Source of the DNA: Crotalaria pallida
Taxonomy: Eukaryota > Streptophyta > Magnoliopsida > Fabales > Fabaceae
NCBI GenBank assembly: GCA_037953625.1
Contig: CM075655.1
Span: 124,503,001 to 124,567,000 of the forward strand
Direction of reading: 5' to 3'
DNA length: 64,000 nucleotides
Shown: positions 33,389 through 43,333 of the stretch, piece after piece
How positions within the stretch are numbered: position 1 is the first letter of the stretch
Layout: every line of letters begins with the position of its first letter
Made by a program: the position numbers and the translations under genes
The notes under the pieces: model-generated
What the model saw: only the letters and a program-made list of their open reading frames with translations
What the model was told of the DNA's origin: nothing
The model's database searches: none

Positions 33389-35082
33389 AGTAAATCTAGA
33401 TTATTCTCAATCATGTAATAATTTGTCTGCATTAGGTGTAGTAGGCTAACAGTTATAGCATCAGTTTGACTTGAATAATAATGTACTGTGACAATATCTT
33501 ATGGCCATCTGCGAGAGATCTTTAAACTAACACAGACCTAGCGCTAGCTAGCAATACTGCAATACCAACCAACAACAGATCCTTTTTAGGTCTTTGACAT
33601 ACACAAGAAGCGAGCAAGCGAGCGAGGTGTTAGACATGCAGAGGGGGACAGGGAGGGACATGATCAGGTTATTCAATTTAAGCGATGACCACCTAGCTTC
33701 AATTCAAAACATGCACAAAGAGTAGTGCAGTAGTGATGTTACTACATACTGTACTACAGTAGCAGTGAGAAGCTAAGTGAGAACATATATCAGAAGTTCC
33801 TTGGACATGTCGTCCATGGTTGTTGAAAAGTATGTAGTACTGTAATTCAAATCCTGAAAGAGAACTGAAGAAACAAGCTAAGTTGGAGTTGGTAGCGATC
33901 CCTTCAATTCATGATTGAGATGAGCAAACCAAGCGAAGGTGGGCCACAATCATTGCTCACTCGCGGGGCTACTATCTATAATGGTGTCAGGCATATATTG
34001 TCAGCTTTCCTTTCTACGGCTCTCCTTCCAACTCACAACCTTTGACCGCTTTTAAATATGTGCTTAATTATGTACGAGTCCCTGAAATTTTGGGTATTTT
34101 TGCCAGATATCCTTATTTTTTTCAATATTTTACTCTTCAAAGTTACTTGTAGGTTTGTCATATATCTCTACTACCAATTTTGATGATATGTATCATGAAT
34201 CTTAATCAGATGCAGGAGATTGATCATATGGTGTCGCATGATTTCACACGGACGAATACAACATCTCTCTTCATTCTCTTTTTTTCTATTTTCATTTAAC
34301 TAAAAAATAAAAAAATATTAAGTTTTTTAGTTTTTTAATTTTTTTTAAAAGGATCTTCGCCCTACTGGGCACTATGTGTCTAACCTCCTGCGTCTGATCA
34401 GGATTCCAATGTTACATGTCAGCAAAATTTGTCAGAATTGATAGTAAGGGTATATGAAAAACTCAGAAGTAACTTCGGGAAGTCGGACATTGAAAAAAAA
34501 ATAAAGGTATCTGACAAAAGTGTCCCAAAATTCAAGGACTTGTGACATAATTAAGCCTTAAATCTACTGCTCCCTCTAGTGCTATATATAAATCCAATTT
34601 GAATACTTTTCTTTGGTATGTAATATAAGCCCTATTTTCAACTTTCAAGGACATTAATTACTTTTTTTTCACAAACACTTCTAATTATTCAACATTTTTT
34701 AGATTCCCAACAATAATCATAAAGGTATTTTTGAAAAAGTATACTAAATATTTACATTTCCAATATCACTAACAATGTTAACTAAATTTTTTAAAGGTGT
34801 GAAAATTAGTGAAAGAAAACTTACAATGAGAACAGGAAGGAATATATTTAAAAAAAGAAAATTATACTCCCACTCTCTTATTATAAATCACATTTACATA
34901 CATAATTTATGCAGATTAACAAACTTAATTATTATTCTCAAAATTATAAAAAAAATATATATTTAAATTTTCCAAAATTATTCTTATTTAAAACTTTACA
35001 ACTTTATTTATTTCTCTTTACTATTATAATTACTATTTTATCGCCATTATAAAATTACGAGAGTTATATTTGATATAAACTA
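33389..35082. other. Intergenic AT-rich DNA
   Basis: No gene is seen. A MITE-like segment with CTCCCTCTAGTGCTATATAT begins near 34571, and its internal words resemble the Stowaway-like copies nearby. A ~500-bp foldback-like region (34060-34550) has TCCTTGAATTTTGGG-type words inverted at its two ends. Confidence 0.4.
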
Positions 35083-35474
35083 TTTCATCCATCCCTAATT
35101 ATAAGGTCCTTTTAGACATTTTTACGTTCATCAATGTTGTTGAATTCTATATTAAAATTGATATGTTCTTCCAAAAATACTCCTCTACCAATTATTATAA
35201 CATAATAAATTTTTTCATTTTTCAATAATTATTAATTTAATTCCTAGATACTCATCATTTATATTTAATGCAGTTAATCAATTTCCAAGTCATTTACAAC
35301 ATTAAACAAGCTCCATTTCATATTCCAATACAATTTTATTTATTTCTTCTCACAAAAACTTAGATCACAGTGATTAGATGTAAGAGTAATTTTGGAAAAA
35401 ATTATAAAAGGGTCTTATATTTAGGACCAAATTTTCTTAACCCAAAAGTGACTTATAATTAGGGACGGATGGAG
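35083..35474. mobile_element. Stowaway-like MITE (about 390 bp)
   Basis: Left TTTCATCCATCCCTAATTAT and right ATAATTAGGGACGGATGGAG are inverted repeats, next to TA on both sides. Non-coding. Confidence 0.75.
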
Positions 35475-35689
35475 TATTTAATACCACGTAACTAATATTC
35501 TAATGTGACTTAAAATAATTTTGTCTTAAAAAATAATGTGTGTAATACTTTGAAAAATATTTACTTATTTTGTCTTTCTTAATAAATGCATTAGAATACT
35601 CCTTAATAAAACTCATAAATTAATTGCGCTACTTTTAACAAGATTTCACACTTTTTAGATTACTTGTCCAAATATAATGAGTTGTTTGG

Positions 35690-36634
35690 CAAAACTAACT
35701 TATAGCTGTGAGCTTGTAGCTGATAGCTGTGAACCTAGCTTATAGCTGTGAGATTATAGTTGTGAGCTTATAGTTGTATAGCTAGTTTATTGAACTAGAG
35801 CTGTTTGACAAAATTAGTTGTGCAACTAATTTAAACACGTTAAATAACTGAAAAGTACATAACAGGTAGAATAATAATTAATATTGACATTCATGTTTCA
35901 ATGACGATAATACTACACTAGTAGCTTATAGAGAAAGGCATATACTTCATTCATATAGATATAAATGATAAAAAAATTATAACATTCATAATAATTATTA
36001 CTAAGTACTACTGCACTTTAAACATTTTTATTATTTTTATAAAAATGTCACGTTATCTTTATTAACAATGACACGAAAGAAGAACAAAACTTTTAGCCTA
36101 TTGATTGGACACATCGCCATCATAAAATCACACAAATCCAATCTGAACCAAATTCACAAAATAAAAAAAAAATAAATTGAGGATAACAAAAAAGTGAAAG
36201 AGAAATTTGATGATCAATGTTGAAATAAATATCACATATCTTTATATCTCCTGAATCAATAGTTAAATGTATAGGATTTCTTTATGAGTGGTGTGGTGCG
36301 TAGAGATGTTGAATATATAGAAGGATTCTAGGTTTTTGGGTTTGAGGGAAAAAAATAAAAAATTTGGGAGGTAATATTAATTTGGGCCAGAATAAATAAT
36401 AATATAATAATAAAAAATGGTAAAATTGAGATATGATTTATTGAAAGCTCTTATTTTTTTCTCAAAGCTACCTTACGCTTTCTAAAAGTTAGCTTTCAAA
36501 AGTTATAAGCTTCATTTTTGAAAGCTATAAGCTTCTTTTATTTTTTGTTCACCAAACAGCTCTAATAGCTTATTGAACAAATCAATAAGCTAAAAGCTAT
36601 TAGATAAACTATAAGCTTATCATACCAAACACTC
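35690..36634. mobile_element. Foldback element with GAGTGTTTGG-type ends
   Basis: The left GAGTTGTTTGGC and right TACCAAACACTC ends are imperfect inverted repeats. A second inverted pair lies further in (AGAGCTGTTTGAC near 35807 and CACCAAACAGCTCT near 36551). Many TTATAGCT/AGCTTATA words repeat in both arms. No transposase frame. It may be hAT-related. Confidence 0.5.
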
Positions 36635-36757
36635 AATGTATAGCAAATTGCAAATTAGCAAGGCTATCTATTCTCCTCACACACCATGAGACTTATTACT
36701 ACCTCTGTTTCTTTTAAGGGAATTCATTCAAGTCATTGAAAAAATTGTAATCCCTTG

Positions 36758-37023
36758 TCTCCTATTTATAAGACCTTTTTGGAGTTTTTATTTTGGTCCT
36801 ATTTAGAAGACTTCTTTTCAATTTTCAATAACATTTAATTACTTCTTTCCACTAACACCCTTATAAAGTCAACACTTTTTAGAGTTCCAATAATAATTAT
36901 AGGGGTAGTTTTGAAAAAAGTATATCAAATTTTCACATTTCCAATGTCACTAACAAATTTATCCACTTTCCTTGGTGGGAGTGAAAAACCCCAAAAGGAT
37001 TTTATAAATAGGATCGGAGGGAG
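36758..37023. mobile_element. Stowaway-like MITE
   Basis: Left CTCCTATTTATAAGACC and right TTATAAATAGGATCGGAGGGAG are inverted repeats, followed by TA. A second left-end-like motif (CTACCTCTGTTTC) at 36697 suggests a nested or duplicated terminus. Confidence 0.6.
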
Positions 37024-38173
37024 TAATTTTTTATATTTTCGAAAGATCAAATAATAAAAAATAATGATGCTATATATTTTTACATATCTACAATTTTTAA
37101 CAATTGTCATTATGATACTTATAAATAAGATATTTTTATTTCTTTACCCTTATTTTGATCTTTTAAATTGAAGTAATAATTTAAAAAATTAATTAATATC
37201 ATTATTATATGAAGATATTAATGGCGAACAAAAATAAGTAAAAGATCCATTGATTTAATACTCGTATACATTCTAAACATATTTCAATATTATTATTCCA
37301 ATACATGGTGTCACGAGAGAAAATAATCAAACACTTATGTTTAAGTAAGAAACTCTAAACCAGACTTTATACATCACAATGTGTCTGCCACAGTGATACC
37401 AGACTCAATTGGACCATGTAACGGACTCTCCAAAAATGTCTTCAGGTATTTAACTAACTCTCCCTTTCTCTCTAGATATTAATTATTAATCAACGATTTT
37501 TATAATTAATTAATTATTTATTAGCTTCAATGTATTTTTTTGGTCTCCCTAGTTTTCTAATTTAATTTGGTGATTTTATTTTCCAATTTTTCATTTCTTA
37601 TTTTAATCCTTTAAGTTCTTACATTTTGTAATGGTAATTTCAGTCTCTTAGTCTAAAAATTCACTAACAATGCTTATATAACTATTGGAAGGACCAGTGG
37701 AATTTCTTTTATTTTTAAAATAAAAAATAACGTTGAATTAAAAATTATTAACAATTCCTACCAAAAAAAAATTATTAACAATAAAAGAAAATTATATATA
37801 CAGTAATACATATTGAAAATATTAAGCAATTCTTTTTGTTTTTTCAAACAACGCCTAAAGATATTTGTTATTATTATTAGGATTTTCTTAATATAACACC
37901 TTAATCTACACTTGTTTTCTTGAAAAAATAAAAATATAAAGTTTTATTTCTCCTAAATACACTATTTTCTATAAAACTTAACTACTTATGAACTCTTAAG
38001 CTCGGTTGCTGAAGTTAAGTAAACTCTTATTATTAATATCTTTAAAATACTACTCCCAATCATTTATAATTATTGTTCAAGGTCTTGGCACGTGAATTAA
38101 TAACAATATTTATTGTGCCATTTTATAGGAAATCAAATATATTTTGCCGTTTACTTCTCAATATAAATTAATA
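37024..38173. other. Intergenic AT-rich DNA
   Basis: No gene, RNA or repeat boundary could be supported in this stretch. Confidence 0.5.
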
Positions 38174-38418
38174 CTACCTCGATCCCTAATTATAAGGCCT
38201 TCCGGGAGATTTCAAGTCCATTAAGAAAGTAGAATAATTTAGTTAATTGTATTGAAAATGTGAACTTTTGATATGTATTTTCAAAATTACCCCTATTAAT
38301 ATTATTGGGAATCTAAAAAGTGTCAAATAAATAGGGGTGTTTGTGGAAAAAAAATAATTAATGCTCATTGAAAATTTGTAAAGGGTTAAAAGGGCCTTAT
38401 AATTAGAGACAGAGGGAG
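38174..38418. mobile_element. Stowaway-like MITE (245 bp)
   Basis: Left CTACCTCGATCCCTAATTAT and right ATAATTAGAGACAGAGGGAG are inverted repeats flanked by TA on both sides. Its right end is part of the following tandem duplication. Confidence 0.78.
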
Positions 38419-38886
38419 TAGTAAATGTTACGTATTTTTAGGGTCTTGCTTAAGATTACCAAAAATGGTAAATCAATCATAAGTTAGCATTAATCACTTT
38501 ATCGAAAACCCGAAAAATCACATCTTTTTATAACAATAAATCACTTTTAGTATCTTAACAAATGCTCTAGCATTTTCATTTTTTATTGTTTTTTCTAATT
38601 CATGCATCAGGTACAAAATAAAAGAGCATTAAATAGAAACAAAATAAAAGAGTTAAAATGGCCTTATAATTAGAGATAGAGGGAGTAGTAAATGTTACGT
38701 ATTTTTAGGGTCTTGCTTAAGATTACCAAAAATGGTAAATCAATCATAAGTTAGCATTAATCACTTTATCGAAAACCCGAAAAATCACATCTTTTTATAA
38801 CAATAAATCACTTTTAGTATCTTAACAAATGCTCTAGCATTTTCATTTTTTATTGTTTTTTCTAATTCATGCATCAGGTACAAAAG
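38380..38886. repeat. 267-bp tandem duplication
   Basis: GGGAGTAGTAAATGTTACGT occurs at 38414 and 38681, a period of 267. About 220 bp following each is essentially identical, ending CATGCATCAGGTACAAAA. The unit includes the right end of the MITE at 38174-38418, so it formed after that insertion and is recent. Confidence 0.93.
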
Positions 38887-39379
38887 TTCAATTCGTTCGG
38901 TTTTATACATAAGCCTCACTTAAAGACTTTTTTTTTCTTAATATAAGTCTCGTTTCCAATTTTTAATAACATAAATTATTTATTTTCCATAAAGACCCAT
39001 ATTTACTCAATACATTTTAGATTCTCAATAATAATTATAGGGGTACTTTTGAAAAAGTATACAAAATATTTACATTTTCAATACTACTAAGAATAATAAC
39101 TAACTTTCTTAAAAGGTATGAAAATTGGTAAAAAAAACATATAATAAGAATTGAAACCGTTAATATAACATATACTTTTAATTGTTGTAATTCTTGAAAT
39201 AACGCATCGATTAAACTCCCTTAAACCTTAATCCCTAGTCTTAGTTTCTCCATTAAAAATAAGGTAAATTTTAATAAGTGTTTTTAGAATATTAGTTAAG
39301 GTAGTTGAAAAAGTAATTTCATCATAAAAACACTAAATTTATAAAATTGAATACAAGTATATATATTTTGATTTCCAAT

Positions 39380-39535
39380 ACAATTTTTTTTTTACGAGAG
39401 AAATCGCATCGTCATTGCTGCACATTGACGACTCTGGTGAACAAGAGAACAACTACTCCTGAAGGAGCGACAGGCTTATAACACCGCGGTGAGATTCGAA
39501 CCCGTGTCCTTGCGAACCGAGGACAAACAACGTTT
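39380..39535 (-). mobile_element. SINE-like sequence with B box and A tail
   Basis: On the minus strand it contains CACGGGTTCGAATCTCACCG, a good polymerase III B box, and ends TTTCTCTCGT followed by an A run (T run at 39383-39392 on +). It abuts the LINE ORF1 remnant without a visible target duplication. Confidence 0.6.
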
Positions 39536-40190
39536 GGTATTCTGACCCAAACAACGGTTTTTTTCACCAAGTGTTCTCCTTGAAGGAATTGGGGGCGCCA
39601 TCTTTGAATAATAAGGTAGTGGTCAGCTACTTTCCATGGCCCCTCAAAAATAGCGTGTCTATAATCCTTCTCAGCAGTAAATTGCACAAGGTAGTAACCC
39701 CTTGGCATTTCAATAATTCTTATAGAACCTGCTTTGACCCAACTTCTCTGCAACTTATTTTCCAAAACTCTCTGGTTGACTATTTTGCCAAGGACACTTA
39801 CAATAAGCGAATTCCTCCGGGGCTTGCACCATTCATCGCATATTCCTCCTTAGAGAAGTGAATAACTGGGCAAGGGTCGAAATCATCATCCATGGCGTCA
39901 TCTTCATTAGCTTTGTACCATTTGTTTTCTGGGAGATCCTCCCCATCATCCACCTATATATCCCATTCTTGAACGGTGTCAGAATCCTTAAGGAGGGTGT
40001 CCTTATATGAAATTGTCGTGTCTTTAGTATCAAAAGAAGGTTCTTCTTCCATAGGGGACACAAAAGAATTGTCTCCTGGCTTGATTTTTTTGGTGCTTCT
40101 TTTCTTAAGGTCCTCTTCTTGTACAGAAGGGCCTTCATTTTCACGTTCCTCTTTAGAAATCCTAGCAAAGCTCATTTTCACACTTTTGAT
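39530..40190 (-). pseudogene. LINE ORF1 (DUF4283-type) remnant
   Basis: On the minus strand the frame starts MKMSFARISKEER at about 40178. It continues through an acidic region (DLPENKWYKANEDDAMDDDF, with the reading frame shifting), then a DUF4283-like segment MENKLQRSWVKAGSIRIIEM ... YYLVQFTAEKDYRHAIFEGP ... KKTVVWVRIP. This is the gag-like ORF1 N-terminal domain of plant L1-type LINEs. At least one frameshift near 39833-39960 and a missing stretch break the frame. No endonuclease or reverse transcriptase follows, and the sequence ends at the SINE-like segment. Confidence 0.85.
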
Positions 40191-40391
40191 TACAATGTGA
40201 CAAGCTAATTTTTCTCAAAAGTAAAAGTTATACTATTAAGCGATGATGTACTTTTATACATTAAGTAGTCTTCTTGGAGATATTATTTTAAGAGTACCAC
40301 CACAGTAGTAGTAATTAAGTGGTCCTTACAATCATTACCTTCGCCAAACTTTGAATTTTAAAAGGTTAATGTCAATCAGTATTTTTTTTTT

Positions 40392-41225
40392 GCTTATTTA
40401 AGTTTTTGGTCTTTGAAAGTTGACCGAATTTTGGTTTTAGTCTCTATCTTTTTATTTGACCGGTCTTGATCCTTAAAAGCTTAATTTTTTTTTGTTTTGG
40501 TCTCTGCCGTTAGGGATCCACCGTTAATTGATGACGTGGCTAATGGAGTGTCACGTCAGCATGTCATGTGTCTTTTTGTCTAAAGTAAAAGATCCCTGAA
40601 AGTTGACCGAATTTTGGTTTTAGTCCATATCTTTATTTTTGACCGGTCAAGGTCCTTAAAAGTTAATTTTTTTTTGTCCCTGTCGCCGTTAGAAAATAAC
40701 GTTAACGGCTGCATGACTAACGCATTGCCACATTGGTATGTCATGTGTCTGCACAATAATGATTTAGTCCAAATTAAAATATCGTTAATTGCTTTGGGCA
40801 ATCTTGCCTTGCTGGGTTATCCACGTCATCTGTCAACATGACAACAACTTATTATTATGCAGACACATGACATGTCGATGTGGCAATCTGTTAGTCATGT
40901 CAGCAATTAACTAAAGGCGACAGAGACCAAAACAAAAAATTTTAAACTTTTAAGGACCTTGACCGGTCAAAAATAAAGATAGAGACTAAAACCAAAATTC
41001 GGTCAACTTTAAGAGATCTTTTACTTTGAACAAAAAGACACATGATATGCTGACGTGGCACTCCGTTAGCTAGCCACGTTATCCATTAACAGTGGATCCT
41101 TAGCGGCAGGGACCAAAACCAAAAAAAAAAAAATAACTTTTAAAGATCAAGACCGGTCAAATAAAAAGATAGAAACTAAAACCAAAACTCGGTCAACTTT
41201 CAGGGACCAAAAATTTAAATAAGCC
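40392..41225. mobile_element. Four-armed foldback element (834 bp)
   Basis: The outer inverted arms begin GCTTATTTAAGTTTTTGGTC (left) and the inverse of GGACCAAAAATTTAAATAAGCC (right). Inside, a second related pair (about 40588-40680 and 40930-41030) repeats the same AAAGTTGACCGAATTTTGG, GACCGGTC and CTTAAAAG words. The structure is therefore a tandemly doubled inverted repeat around a short centre. No coding frame. Ends resemble the Mutator-type MITEs at 5492 and 31347. Confidence 0.8.
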
Positions 41226-41787
41226 TTTTTTTATGGTGTAAAAACTCTAAAGAGTTTGTGTTTTTAAGAAAATAAAATTGTTTAAATTTGGCCTATAATC
41301 GTTTGGTGCAAATAACTTCGTTAAATTTACATAGTAAATTTTTTTTAAAAAAAAATATTGCTTAAGAATTGATGGTAAAAGTTGAAAATTAAGAAAAAAT
41401 GTATTAAAAAGGTAAGTTTATCACATGGCAAGTATTAAATATTTAATGTTATAATACAAATACATCCAATAAATAAACAATATCAAACATTTTAAATTGT
41501 TTATTTTTTTACGAGACAACTATATTGACTTTTATATATATATATATATATAATCAAAATTTTGTTAATGAAAGAGAGAGGAATAATTCATTACAAAGTG
41601 TTCGAGTTGGAATAATCAACCGAAAGAAAATCAGTATACTTTTTTAATGCATTCAATAGGAGACATAAACCAATTAATTTGAATAAGTGACATTCAATCT
41701 ACTTCCAGAATTGAACCAAATCCAAGTTTTAACTCTCACTGCGTTAATTAAGCCAACCACTCACATCCTAAGGTATTTTTTTTTTTT

Positions 41788-41960
41788 CCCACCCGGTTCC
41801 CTAAGTACTACCTAGGTACATCCGGATCCGACCCGGGTCGCGTGCCTGGCTATGGCAGGTGAGTCTCCCAACATGAATTTTCTGCATTCACAAGGACTCG
41901 AACTCAAGACCTTGCTTAAGCGAGACCGAGCCGCTTACCACTCGTCCCAACCCATGTTGG
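41788..41960 (-). mobile_element. tRNA-derived SINE, family A copy 2
   Basis: Nearly identical to 21380-21553. It is bounded by the direct repeat TCCTAAGGTATTTTTT at 41766-41781 and 41961-41976, which fixes it as a retroposition event. B-box-like GAGTTCGAGTCCT on the minus strand. Confidence 0.9.
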
Positions 41961-42390
41961 TCCTAAGGTATTTTTTTGTTGACTCATCCTAAGGTATTAT
42001 TGTTAAAAATGAGAGATTAGATTGATTTTCTTCTGTATTATTGACATAAACTAGATATTGTTAAGTGATTTATAACAAAGGATAAAAAAAAATCTTCAAT
42101 ATTTTGACTTACAATAAGGGATATAGGAAATAAATTTGAGAGCAAAATTCATGTACCCCTAAAAAAACATGTTTATAAAATTTCAGTACAAAAAATATTA
42201 TTTTTTAGATCAATTGAAATGTGTGGTAAACTTAGGACCGACTTATAATGTGAGAGCAATGGGATGGTCCTACCCATTGCCCAACGTGGAAATGAGCCCT
42301 CATAAAAATTAAATTATTACTTATACTTAATTTTTGAAATTTATGTTTCAAGGCTAACTTTATTAATATTATTTTTGGGAATTAATTTCA

Positions 42391-42549
42391 TGAAACTTAA
42401 TTTTGAGTTGTTACTATGAAATTTTATATTGGACTAATGATACTTTGTCACTGTGTTATTGTTTAAAAAAGTCAAAATTGCATGTTAAGTGACAAAGTAT
42501 TATTAGTCCAAAATAAAATTACATAGCAACAATTCAAAATTAGGTTGCA
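42391..42549. repeat. Long imperfect hairpin (about 60-bp arms)
   Basis: The left arm (42391-42452) and right arm (42488-42549) are inverted repeats with about 7 mismatches and a 35-nt loop. It may be a MITE with a very short centre or a precursor of small RNAs. Confidence 0.75.
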
Positions 42550-43028
42550 TACTAGAAATATTCTTAATTTTTATCATGGTTACTATTTTAAAAATTAGAT
42601 TACACAATATACATTTTTATTGATTCTACTAAAAAGAAATATCCCTCTCTTTTTTTCTCTAGGACCCAATATGTTTGGGCTAGCCCTGCCTAAACTCCTA
42701 GTTCACATTAATTGAACCTTTCACTAATCTGTGCATGCTTTCACGTCTCAACTCCTTATTAGACTAGGGTGAGATCGCGGGAAAAAATAAATAAATAAAT
42801 AAATGAGAAAACACAGCCCATAGAAGCCAAAAGTATAATGGAAGAGAATAAAGGTAGCATGGAATTAAAATAAAAAGGAGTAGTAGTTATGAGTTATGAG
42901 TTAATGAAGTTGGATTTTTAAGCATAAACTAAAATTAATTTGTAAAGCGCATTATTTTCCAAGTGTAAAGCCAATTTTGTTGCTACTTTCCGCTGTTTTG
43001 GCTTAAAGACAGAACAAGTAGAGAAGCT

Positions 43029-43036
43029 TATAAAAG
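43029..43036 (+). promoter_or_regulatory. TATA box of the DWF4 gene
   Basis: TATAAAAG lies 298 bp before the start codon. Transcription would start near 43060, leaving a ~270-nt leader. Inferred from position and consensus. Confidence 0.55.
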
Positions 43037-43333
43037 CAGCCTATTGGCTTCACGCTTTCATTAGGTCCGATTTCATTGAAACCACCTGCTTTGCTTTGGT
43101 GATTGCTCTTTTATATATTACGCCACAAAATGGAAGCTCCTTTTCATTAGATGCAAAAACTTTTCTAATTCAATTCTCTCATTTCTTGTAGGAAACTACA
43201 CATACACACCACTTCCATATTATTATTTCAGCTTATATATTTACACATACACCACATAGACAAAGATCAGAAAAGAAGAAATCAGTCAGAAGATAGATAG
43301 AATAGGAAGATCAGAGAGGCACAGACTAGCTCC

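Noticed and set aside
39478..39510. tRNA gene suggested by the B box
   Set aside because: No full cloverleaf or acceptor pairing is visible; the A tail and context indicate a SINE.
39412..39765. Host gene for a DUF4283 protein
   Set aside because: The sequence is the ORF1 domain of an L1-type LINE, frameshifted and lacking downstream parts.
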